Shown here: positions 42,141 through 49,260 of the stretch, in pieces
Position numbering within the stretch: the stretch's first letter is position 1
Layout: the number at the start of each line of letters is the position of its first letter
Source: Clostridia bacterium
GTDB lineage: Bacteria > Bacillota > Clostridia > Christensenellales > Pumilibacteraceae
Direction of reading: 5' to 3'
Assembly (NCBI GenBank): GCA_017623435.1
Contig: JAGAPD010000001.1
Span: 43,441 to 107,440, forward strand
DNA: 64,000 nucleotides
Notes under the pieces: model-generated
The model's input: the letters and a program-made list of their open reading frames with translations, nothing else
The model's database searches: none
What the model was told of the DNA's origin: nothing
Position numbers and translations under genes: made by a program

Positions 42141-42905
42141 TTAATGGTAGCCTTCGGGAAAGGTAATTTCGTACTGGGGCACGCGTACCTTTCTCAAATG
42201 CTCGGCTATATCCCTACTCGTTTTCACTTCGTCGGGAAAATAAGTCGCTCCACACAGCATATCCCACTCGGGATGATCACCGTGAATATCTCCGCCCACC
42301 GTCACGATAAGGTCGTTTTCTTTAGCGATTTGCAAAAGCTCCTGCTCGTGACTAACCTCTCCGCGCAAAACCATGTGACCGAAGTTGGTATTGATTTCCA
42401 CGCCGTCAAGATACTTAATATCCCGTAAAGTATGACCTTGGCACGCGCGCATGGGATGCGCCTGAATAAGCAAAATTCCGTACTGCTGACAAAGCGCGTA
42501 CAAATCCTTTTGGTCAAGGTCGCAAATATAGGGCGTTTCGCGCAAAAACTTTTCGTCCGCACCTATAAGCAAGTAGTCGGCGTAGTTTCTTTTCAAAAAG
42601 TCCATATCGTACTTACTCGTCATAACTTGCGAATAAGGAGCAAAAAGCGAAACCTCCACGCCCCAATAACCGTCCATTCCGTTATCCGCGCATACCTTTT
42701 CGAACTCGTAAAGTTGAGCGATATATAATTCCATCCACTTTTCACGGCTAATACCGTTTACCTGACAGCAAGCGTCCGTGTAATGATTCGTAAGCATCAG
42801 CCCCTGATAGCCGTGCTCCTTATACCTCTTAACCGCTTGCTCGTTAGTCACTCTCGCGCAGATGCTGACGGGCATAGTATGCATATGTAGTTCTACTTTT
42901 TTCAT
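42141..42905 (-). CDS. PHP-domain hydrolase
   Basis: A 254-residue PHP-fold metal-dependent phosphoesterase: VELHMHTMPVSICA at the N terminus, GLMLTNHYTD (about 34-43), GVEVSLFAPYSQ (about 83), LIQAHPMRACQGH (about 151-163) and VTVGGDIHGDHPE (about 216-228). Distinct from the PHP protein at 38344. Its ATG overlaps the ribokinase stop by four bases, suggesting a joint role in handling a pentose or nucleoside-derived phosphate, which is inference. Confidence 0.83.
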   Translation of the reverse strand: MKKVELHMHTMPVSICARVTNEQAVKRYKEHGYQGLMLTNHYTDACCQVNGISREKWMELYIAQLYEFEKVCADNGMDGYWGVEVSLFAPYSQVMTSKYDMDFLKRNYADYLLIGADEKFLRETPYICDLDQKDLYALCQQYGILLIQAHPMRACQGHTLRDIKYLDGVEINTNFGHMVLRGEVSHEQELLQIAKENDLIVTVGGDIHGDHPEWDMLCGATYFPDEVKTSRDIAEHLRKVRVPQYEITFPEGYH

Positions 42906-43810
42906 TTCTCGCTCTCCATAATTTCTTTGACCTCGCTAAGCGTAGGTATACTTTGCGCCGCGCCCTCACGCGTGACGGTAACGGACGAGGCAACGGACGC
43001 AAACTGCGCGCTTTCCACCATGCCCTTTCCTTGTGCCAAACACAGCGCTAACGCGCCTATGAAAGTATCGCCTGCGCTGGTCGTATCCACCGCGTTTACC
43101 TTTCGCGGTTCAATATACGTAATGGTCTGACCTTCGGCTACGGCAGAGCCCTTTTCGCCCATGGTAACTACCACTTTTTTAACGCCCGTTTTATACAGCG
43201 CGCGCACCGCCAAAGTAAGATGAACCTCGTCAACCACTTCAATATCCGTAAGTATTTTGGTCTCGCTTTCGTTGGGAGCGATAATATCCACGTTTTGAAG
43301 CAAAAGGGGCGAAAGCGACTTTGCCGGAGCAGGATTTAGGATAACGGTCATTCCCTTTTCTTTGGCGACGGACGAGGCGTATTCGACGATTTCCATAGGG
43401 ATTTCAAGTTGCATAATAAGTATGTCGTTTTCGCTCGCATCAGCCAAACCGATATCCACGTCCCCCTCCGTTACGTGACTATTAGCGCCTGCGTCGAAGA
43501 TAATTCGGTTATCTCCGTTCTCAACTGCGATCATAGCAATTCCGCTATTTGCATCAGCTACGCTAACGCATTCGATATCCACTCCGTTAGAAGACAGCGA
43601 GGATAAAAGGAACTGCCCGTTAGCGTCGTTACCTACCTTTCCTATCATCTTAACGTTACCGCCAAGCTTTGCGATAGCAACCGCCTGATTAGCCCCTTTA
43701 CCGCCCTGATTGACGTAAAACTTGTTCGAGCCAAGCGTTTCGCCGATTTTAGGAATTCGGTCGACCTGCGCCACCATATCCATATTTATACTTCCAAGAA
43801 CGTATATCAT
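42902..43810 (-). CDS. rbsK: Ribokinase-like PfkB sugar kinase
   Basis: A 302-residue kinase: INMDMVAQVDRIPKIGETLGS, NQGGKGANQAVAIAKLGG (about 34-51, ribokinase motif 1) and VDTTSAGDTFIGALALCLA (about 237-255) with catalytic Asp. The N-terminal D-M-V and GGKGANQA pattern favours ribokinase over fructokinase. No ribose ABC transporter genes are adjacent; a PHP phosphoesterase gene overlaps its end. Confidence 0.86.
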   Translation of the reverse strand: MIYVLGSINMDMVAQVDRIPKIGETLGSNKFYVNQGGKGANQAVAIAKLGGNVKMIGKVGNDANGQFLLSSLSSNGVDIECVSVADANSGIAMIAVENGDNRIIFDAGANSHVTEGDVDIGLADASENDILIMQLEIPMEIVEYASSVAKEKGMTVILNPAPAKSLSPLLLQNVDIIAPNESETKILTDIEVVDEVHLTLAVRALYKTGVKKVVVTMGEKGSAVAEGQTITYIEPRKVNAVDTTSAGDTFIGALALCLAQGKGMVESAQFASVASSVTVTREGAAQSIPTLSEVKEIMESEK

Positions 43811-43838
43811 TTTTTCTCCACGCGTGATTAATAACTAA

Positions 43839-43867
43839 ATTATAGTATTTTATGCTCTTCCCGTCAA
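43839..43867 (-). promoter_or_regulatory. Sigma-A promoter of rbsK-PHP
   Basis: On the minus strand TTGACG (43867-43862), 17 bp, TATAAT (43844-43839). Confidence 0.8.
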
Positions 43868-43870
43868 GCA

Positions 43871-43896
43871 AAAAAGCCCGAACGAATCGGGCTTTT
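43871..43896 (-). terminator. Terminator of the LamG-phosphoesterase gene
   Basis: AAAAGCCCGA / TCGGGCTTTT around ACGAA, followed by T-rich sequence on both strands, 17 bp after the stop codon at 43913. Confidence 0.87.
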
Positions 43897-43912
43897 CTTT
43901 TTAGAATATTCT

Positions 43913-46159
43913 TTACTGTCTAATTCTCTTTTTCGTAAGCAAAAGCGCGCTGACTATAACGAGCAAGCCTATTATCATCAGTCCGCCACCGCCCGTCGTG
44001 CCGTCGCCACCCGTAGGCGTTACGGTCGCACAGCCACTACCGCCGTCGTTATCGTTCACGGGAGGCGGAGGAGGCGTTTCGTTACCTTCCCCACCTTTAC
44101 TTTTGAAGGTAATTAATAAAACGCTATCTTGTTCTTTAGAAACGACGGTCACTCTGCCCACGCTACTTACGCTCACTTTTTTGTCGTCGTAAGTCACGCT
44201 ATCAATCTCGTAACCCGATTTCGCTTTTACCATAAAGCTCAAGGTTTTACCAGCGTAATTTACCAGTCCAACTCCGCTAACGGGCGTTACCGTTCCCTTG
44301 CTTTGGTCGTAAAGAAGCGACAACGTATACTTCTGTTTCTCACTAAAGGTCACTTTTACACTCGTGTTTTCAGTAATAGCAGGAATTACGAGCGTGCCGT
44401 TTATCAAGCTTTCCGTGACGTCCACACCGTCAAGCTCCACTTTGGATACGTAGTGGTACGACGCGGGCGAGCATTTTACGGATACGTTTTCCATTCCGAT
44501 AGTAAGCGCGCTGGGAGTAACCTTGCCGTTGCCCTCAACCTCGATCTGAATTTTGGGTGCAGGCTCTACCGTATGAACCTCAAACGAGAACTGGTTAGTG
44601 CTCTTAAAGTACTTGTTCTTTATTACCGAGTACCAGTCGACGGTTACCGTTTTTCCGTCCTCGGAGAAGTAGAAAGTGGATACGAGTCCAAGTCCGCCCT
44701 CAGTCGCTGCGTCAACGCCCTGAGGATCAATAAGCATTTGCGAAATTACGTTGCCCTTTTCTCCCTCTTCTTGGCGTAAAACGATATCGTCACAAGGATC
44801 GTGACCGCTCAAAACCATAACGATATTTGCGTGCTTTTTAACGAACTTTTCCCAAATATCGTCGCCGTCGTTAACGCCACCATATTTTGACGGAGGATAA
44901 ACGTCGCCGTCGTCAAGCGTCGTTCCGTCGCGGAACATATACGCGTGCGTGGTAACGATAACGTTGTGCTTGGAATACTTTTCGCAAATTCTTCCCGCCC
45001 ACTCAAGCACCTCGTCGCTAGGACCGTAGTCAAGGCAAAGCACCAAATAGTCAAGCTGACCTGCCGTAAACGCGTGCGCTACGTTAAGCAAGCTACCCTC
45101 TTGGTAATACTCGATAATCTGCTCGTCGTATCTCGTGTTCGTACTCAAGTGACCGTTAAACTCGCCTGCGCCGTCGTGGTTACCGCGCACGAGCGTATAA
45201 TTGACTTCACCGTCAAGCCTTATAAAGTTACTCGTCGCGAGCGACCACTCAACCGCGTTGTTTTTATCGGTAATATCGCCAAGCCCGATTACGCACTCAA
45301 CTTTTTTCTCGTCGAGGTTGTCCACGACGTAATCGTAAACCTTTTCAAAGCCCTTGTCCGCGCTATTCACCCTGTAATTGTCCGCCAAAATTTGCGTGTC
45401 GCCTATTACCATAAAGGAATACGCGTAATTTTCTGGCGGTGCGACGTCGTCTACCCACGCAACGTTAGCTTTAAGGTCGTTGCCATTTTTTGATTTATCC
45501 TCGAAAGTAGCCGCACCGGAATTATCCAGATCGTAAGCCAAAAGCAAATTATCGTCGTTAACGTCCACCGCCGTTTTGTCCGCTTTTACCTCAGCAAGCG
45601 TACGCACGTCCGAATAAAGCGCGACCGACTTCATCTTTCCCTTAAAATAAACCCCGTTACCGCTACGAAGATCACCGCCTACGACGGGCGTATTAGTGTA
45701 AGTATAAGAAGGCACGACAAGCGGTTTGGTTTCTTTAAGCACACCGTCGACGTAGCAACGCGCTTTATAATCACTCGGGTCTAACGTAATCGCTAAATGC
45801 ACGTACGAATCGCCACGAATATCAACGCCCGTAAACACACAGTTGTACTCTTTATTGTCTACCCTGTGGTAAAGTCTGGGATTGCCGTTGGAAAAGATTT
45901 CCATACTGAACGCGTTGGGCGTGCCTGCGTAGTTACCGATTATAATTCCGCCTCTTTCCGTAACGCTTTTACTAAGCTGAATCGTCGTCTCAAAGGTCTT
46001 GGGCGTTTGTGCCGTGATCTTTTGCGTGCGGTACAAATCAAGCGCCGTAAAGCTCTTTCCCTCCGTTTGGGCGTTTGCGCTGCTTACCGAAAGCGCGCTA
46101 CCACAAACGAGCAGTACGAGTGCGCAAAACAGCGCGACTAACCATCTCCCTCTTTTCAT
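43913..46159 (-). CDS. Surface-anchored LamG + metallophosphoesterase protein
   Basis: A 748-residue exported protein. Signal peptide at 1-30 (WLVALFCALVLLVCGSALSVSSANA); LamG/concanavalin-like domain at about 40-230 (VHLAITLDPSDYKARCYVDG); calcineurin-type phosphoesterase at about 235-510 with GDTQIL, GLGDITD, RGNHDGAGE, THAYM and LSGHDP motifs; two divergent InlB-type beta repeats (about 535-690); a Pro/Gly linker; and a C-terminal membrane helix with a KKR stop (about 723-748). No LPXTG motif is present, so it is probably held by the helix itself. Extracellular removal of phosphate from an unknown substrate is the likely job. Confidence 0.87.
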   Translation of the reverse strand: MKRGRWLVALFCALVLLVCGSALSVSSANAQTEGKSFTALDLYRTQKITAQTPKTFETTIQLSKSVTERGGIIIGNYAGTPNAFSMEIFSNGNPRLYHRVDNKEYNCVFTGVDIRGDSYVHLAITLDPSDYKARCYVDGVLKETKPLVVPSYTYTNTPVVGGDLRSGNGVYFKGKMKSVALYSDVRTLAEVKADKTAVDVNDDNLLLAYDLDNSGAATFEDKSKNGNDLKANVAWVDDVAPPENYAYSFMVIGDTQILADNYRVNSADKGFEKVYDYVVDNLDEKKVECVIGLGDITDKNNAVEWSLATSNFIRLDGEVNYTLVRGNHDGAGEFNGHLSTNTRYDEQIIEYYQEGSLLNVAHAFTAGQLDYLVLCLDYGPSDEVLEWAGRICEKYSKHNVIVTTHAYMFRDGTTLDDGDVYPPSKYGGVNDGDDIWEKFVKKHANIVMVLSGHDPCDDIVLRQEEGEKGNVISQMLIDPQGVDAATEGGLGLVSTFYFSEDGKTVTVDWYSVIKNKYFKSTNQFSFEVHTVEPAPKIQIEVEGNGKVTPSALTIGMENVSVKCSPASYHYVSKVELDGVDVTESLINGTLVIPAITENTSVKVTFSEKQKYTLSLLYDQSKGTVTPVSGVGLVNYAGKTLSFMVKAKSGYEIDSVTYDDKKVSVSSVGRVTVVSKEQDSVLLITFKSKGGEGNETPPPPPVNDNDGGSGCATVTPTGGDGTTGGGGLMIIGLLVIVSALLLTKKRIRQ

Positions 46160-46172
46160 TTTCCATTCCCCT

Positions 46173-46688
46173 TTATAAAATTTCCAAAAGTGTATCAAGT
46201 ACGAATTCTACGCTTGCACGTCGAACCGCGTTTCTACCAATTTCACCAAAACGACGGGTAACGGTATACGCCGTTTCGCCAAAACTAAAACCGAAGCACA
46301 CCATTCCGACGGGCTTGGTTGCGGTCTGTCCGCCCGGTCCTGCTATGCCCGTAACGCCCACTCCTACGTCCGCTCCGCTAGTCTTTCTGACGCCCTCAGC
46401 CATCTCGCTGGCGACCTGTTCGCTAACCACGCCGTAAGCGGAAATACTATCTTCGCTCACGCCTAAAAACTTGATTTTGGCGTCGTTTGCGTAAGTTACG
46501 AACGAGCTGTCAATAACGTCGGATGCGCCTGGTACGGCAACGAGCGTCGCGCAAGCAAGCCCACCCGTACAAGACTCGGCAAAGGAAATCTTTAATCCTT
46601 TTTCTTTGAGAAGTTCAACTACGCATTTTGCCTTATTAAGCGCAGAATTTTCTCTCTCTTCATTTGTTGTAATTTTATCATCTATCAT
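46173..46688 (-). CDS. pncC: CinA C-terminal domain protein (nicotinamide mononucleotide deamidase)
   Basis: A 171-residue stand-alone CinA C-terminal domain: FAESCTGGLACATLVAVPGASDVI (about 35-58), YGVVSEQVASEMAEGVRK and GVGVTGIAGPGGQTATKPVG (about 112-131). Such proteins deamidate NMN in pyridine nucleotide recycling. The ATG is seven bases after a TATACT box and has no ribosome site, so it is predicted to be leaderless. The surface phosphoesterase follows 13 bases later with its own ribosome site. Confidence 0.9.
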   Translation of the reverse strand: MIDDKITTNEERENSALNKAKCVVELLKEKGLKISFAESCTGGLACATLVAVPGASDVIDSSFVTYANDAKIKFLGVSEDSISAYGVVSEQVASEMAEGVRKTSGADVGVGVTGIAGPGGQTATKPVGMVCFGFSFGETAYTVTRRFGEIGRNAVRRASVEFVLDTLLEIL

Positions 46689-46695
46689 ATAATAA

Positions 46696-46724
46696 AGTAT
46701 ACACCACTTCCTAAACTATGTCAA
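46696..46724 (-). promoter_or_regulatory. Promoter of pncC (leaderless start)
   Basis: On the minus strand TTGACA (46724-46719), 17 bp, TATACT (46701-46696), seven bases, ATG (46688). Confidence 0.8.
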
Positions 46725-46750
46725 GACTTAAAACCATTTTTTCATAATAA

Positions 46751-46806
46751 AAAACCAACCATTTTTATGGCTGGTTTTTGAAATCACGGGGTACGTACCC
46801 TTCCGT
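46751..46806 (-). terminator. Two hairpins after the DUF308 gene
   Basis: An ACGU-loop hairpin centred on 46793-46796 (GGGGT/ACCC plus ACGG/CCGT with a bulge) touches the stop codon, and a second hairpin AAAACCA/TGGTTTT (46751-46778) with T tract follows. The second is the stronger terminator. Confidence 0.72.
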
Positions 46807-47276
46807 TACGCTAATTTCTTACCAAAAAGCATAAGCACTGCGTTTACGATAAAGATAACGCCTGCGATAATGCACATCACGTCGATAAGCGCAAACTTTG
46901 CGATAATAAGAAGTGCGCCGATTACGATAGTAACGATGGACGGGAGCATTGCCATAAAGCCGTTTTTATAAACTTTGATAATCTCACTCACACCCTTAAT
47001 TACGAGCAAGATACCGAAAATAAGCAAAACGATTTCGGCAATAAGCCATCCGCACACGATAATTACCGCGCCGATAGCGATGGAAATAATGCCCTTAACC
47101 GTGTCCTTAGTCTTAACGATATCCATAATGCCAGACACGATAAAAAGCACGCCGATAATGGTCATTAAGATTCCAAGGACGCCTGCTCTGAAAATCACGA
47201 GCAAAAGTCCGATGAGCGCGTAAATAGCGCAGTTGATAAGATTTTCCGTAGATAAATCCATTTTGTTGTTTGACAT
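46806..47276 (-). CDS. DUF308/HdeD-like membrane protein
   Basis: A 156-residue protein made almost entirely of six short hydrophobic spans in three pairs (ALIGLLLVIFRAGVLGILMTIIGVLFIVSGI, then GIISIAIGAVIIVCGWLIAEIVLLIFGILLVIKG, then IVTIVIGALLIIAKFALIDVMCIIAGVIFIVNAVLMLF), the repeat pattern of DUF308/HdeD. HdeD in E. coli is linked to acid resistance; the role here is unknown. Own promoter at 47317-47345 and a good AGGAG site. Confidence 0.82.
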   Translation of the reverse strand: MSNNKMDLSTENLINCAIYALIGLLLVIFRAGVLGILMTIIGVLFIVSGIMDIVKTKDTVKGIISIAIGAVIIVCGWLIAEIVLLIFGILLVIKGVSEIIKVYKNGFMAMLPSIVTIVIGALLIIAKFALIDVMCIIAGVIFIVNAVLMLFGKKLA

Positions 47277-47316
47277 AATTTTTTCTCCTTTTAATTAAAT
47301 GTTCCTTTATGATATA

Positions 47317-47345
47317 ATTATAATACAGCCCACTTGTCTTGTCAA
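47317..47345 (-). promoter_or_regulatory. Sigma-A promoter of the DUF308 gene
   Basis: On the minus strand TTGACA (47345-47340), 17 bp, TATAAT (47322-47317). Confidence 0.87.
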
Positions 47346-47391
47346 GTCACGCGCTAAAAATATAATATTTTTTATGCGGATATAATAATTC

Positions 47392-47420
47392 TTGCAATTA
47401 CTAAAATTTTGTGGTACAAT
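47392..47420 (+). promoter_or_regulatory. Promoter of dut (leaderless start)
   Basis: TTGCAA (47392-47397), 17 bp, TACAAT (47415-47420), AAACGT, ATG (47427). The predicted start site is the A of the start codon. Confidence 0.72.
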
Positions 47421-47426
47421 AAACGT

Positions 47427-47903
47427 ATGAAAAAGATAGCGCAATTTTTTAAAGTAAGTGAAAATCAGTTTCTGAAAGATGGCACGGCGGAGCAGTACGC
47501 TAATATTACGCTCCCCCGTAGAGCAACGGCAGGTAGCGCAGGCTACGACTTTTTCGCGCACTCCGCATTTACCCTTGCCCCGGGCGAGACGGTAAAGGTA
47601 GCTACGGGCGTCAGGGCTAAGATTGACGAGGGTTGGGTGCTGAAAATCTATCCACGCTCCGGCCTTGGATTTAAGTACCGTCTTACACTAAATAACACCG
47701 TGGGCGTGATTGACAGCGATTACTTCTTTGCCGATAACGAAGGACACATTTTCGTTAAGATGACTAACCTTGGCGATAAGACCTTGACCGTTGAAAAAGG
47801 ACAGGCTTTTGCGCAAGGCATTTTCGTAGAATACGGAATCACCGTTGACGACGATTGCGTAGCCGTTCGCACGGGCGGATTTGGTAGCACGGACAAAAAA
47901 TAA
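47427..47903 (+). CDS. dut: dUTP diphosphatase
   Basis: A 158-residue trimeric dUTPase that makes dUMP for ThyA and keeps uracil out of DNA. The five motifs are visible: AGSAGYDFFAHS (about 38), YPRSGLGFKY (about 77), NNTVGVIDSDYF (about 90), KGQAFAQGIF (about 125) and RTGGFGSTDKK at the C terminus. The in-frame extension to 47409 crosses the -10 box, so 47427 is the start. No ribosome site; predicted leaderless. Confidence 0.94.
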   Translation: MKKIAQFFKVSENQFLKDGTAEQYANITLPRRATAGSAGYDFFAHSAFTLAPGETVKVATGVRAKIDEGWVLKIYPRSGLGFKYRLTLNNTVGVIDSDYFFADNEGHIFVKMTNLGDKTLTVEKGQAFAQGIFVEYGITVDDDCVAVRTGGFGSTDKK

Positions 47904-47928
47904 TAGGATTTTTTATAAGAAAAAAGCA

Positions 47929-47958
47929 AAACCGCAGGGTACGTACCCCGCGGTTTTT
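47929..47958. terminator. ACGU-loop terminator between dut and the phosphoesterase lipoprotein
   Basis: AAACCGCAGGGT / ACCCCGCGGTTT around loop ACGT (47941-47944), then T5; A.C on plus is G.U on minus. Convergent genes. Confidence 0.86.
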
Positions 47959-47963
47959 ATTTT

Positions 47964-49157
47964 TTATTCAAATACCCTATTCGTTTCGTAGTCGTAACTG
48001 GTATGGACGTATACGACGTCAATATCACTTTTTTGTGAGTTAAGCGTGATTTTCGTTGCGCCTAACATATCACTCGCGTGCGAGTCGTAAGTGCTCGTTT
48101 TAAGCCCGTAAGTGAGTCTAATTCCGTCGTAAACTATGCTGGTAGCAATAGTGTGCTGGTGACCGAAGAAAACGCCCTTACAGTTCATTTCCTTTAGTTT
48201 TTTCCAAAAGCCCTGTATGCTTGCAAAGCCAGACGCGATTGCTCGCGCCACGCCTATGTCGCCCGGCTCGCTGGGATAGAAAGGAAGGGTTTCGCAGGTG
48301 TCCTCGTACTTAGACACGATCGCGTTGCGTACCTCGTAAAGCGGGATATGCTGGAACAAAAGCGTAGGTACGTTACCGTGCTTTTCGAACGCTTTTTTGG
48401 ACGAATTGACCATCCAGTCCACCTGATCGTTACCAAAGCCTGCAGACGCTTTCAGCTTACGCATATCGACGTTGCCTACGTTAAGTCCCTCGCCCGTTTT
48501 GGTGTTTACGACGTGACAGCCGTTAGTATCCATCATATACAACAAAAATTGAGGCGCACCACGGCGCGTAACGAGCACGTTGTAGTTACTATTCCCGTTT
48601 ATCAGACCGCCCTGCTTAAAAATGCAGTACTTACTGTTTTTGAGTTGATCAATCTGCCAAGTTACGCCCTTTGCACTCTCGTTGTCGTGATTGCCGAAAA
48701 CCATCAGCCAAGGCACTTTGAAACTATCCATTACCTCGATAAATTCAAGCCACATTCGTCCGTCGTCGTCCAGCTCGCCGTAGATATTGTCGCCCGTTGC
48801 GACGATAATATCGGGCTTAACCTTGTCAAACGCTTCGCGGACGTAACGCCAAGCGCGAATTTCGTGGTCTTTTGCCATACCGTTAGCAAAAATACTCATA
48901 ACTTCCTCGTGGCGTTGGGGCGTTCTCGCTCCATACCAGTTTTGAAGCTGAGTATCCGTGATTTGCAAAACTTTAACGTCCCTATCAAGCGCGAAATCCA
49001 TAACGAAATCCACTCCGTTTTCGCCCGTCTTGACCGTGCAGGTCGCCGTTGATAAAATGGGCGGAGTTTCGGGTGCGCACGCTCCTAAAAACAGCGTGGA
49101 CGAAAGCATTAGCATACACGAAAGCACCGTGCAAATTATTTTGGTTAGTTTTTTCAT
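47964..49157 (-). CDS. Metallophosphoesterase lipoprotein
   Basis: A 397-residue exported lipoprotein: lipobox LFLGAC with C27, then a calcineurin-type phosphoesterase with QITDTQLQNW, VATGDNIYGELDDDGRMW, MVFGNHDNESA, FQHIPLYEVR and FFGHQHTIA motifs in the right order. It lacks the LamG and repeat domains of the 43913 protein. AGGTG before 49157 fixes the start; the upstream ATG at 49193 is not used. It follows the 1675-residue repeat protein gene with a strong terminator between them. Probable cell-surface phosphatase or nucleotidase. Confidence 0.87.
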   Translation of the reverse strand: MKKLTKIICTVLSCMLMLSSTLFLGACAPETPPILSTATCTVKTGENGVDFVMDFALDRDVKVLQITDTQLQNWYGARTPQRHEEVMSIFANGMAKDHEIRAWRYVREAFDKVKPDIIVATGDNIYGELDDDGRMWLEFIEVMDSFKVPWLMVFGNHDNESAKGVTWQIDQLKNSKYCIFKQGGLINGNSNYNVLVTRRGAPQFLLYMMDTNGCHVVNTKTGEGLNVGNVDMRKLKASAGFGNDQVDWMVNSSKKAFEKHGNVPTLLFQHIPLYEVRNAIVSKYEDTCETLPFYPSEPGDIGVARAIASGFASIQGFWKKLKEMNCKGVFFGHQHTIATSIVYDGIRLTYGLKTSTYDSHASDMLGATKITLNSQKSDIDVVYVHTSYDYETNRVFE

Positions 49158-49222
49158 ATTTTCACCTGCGATAAAGAATATTATCCGTTTCATAAAGGCG
49201 CATTTCTACGCTTCTATAAAAG

Positions 49223-49252
49223 TATCGGCTAAGCGGTCAGGCTTAGCCGATA
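49223..49252 (-). terminator. Terminator of the giant repeat lipoprotein gene
   Basis: A perfect 12-bp stem TATCGGCTAAGC / GCTTAGCCGATA around GGTCAG, followed on the minus strand by CTTTTAT, 8 bp after the stop codon. Confidence 0.85.
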
Positions 49253-49260
49253 ACGAATTT

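Noticed and set aside
43913..43990. LPXTG sortase anchor at the end of the LamG-phosphoesterase protein
   Set aside because: There is a C-terminal hydrophobic helix and basic tail but no LPXTG-like motif before it.
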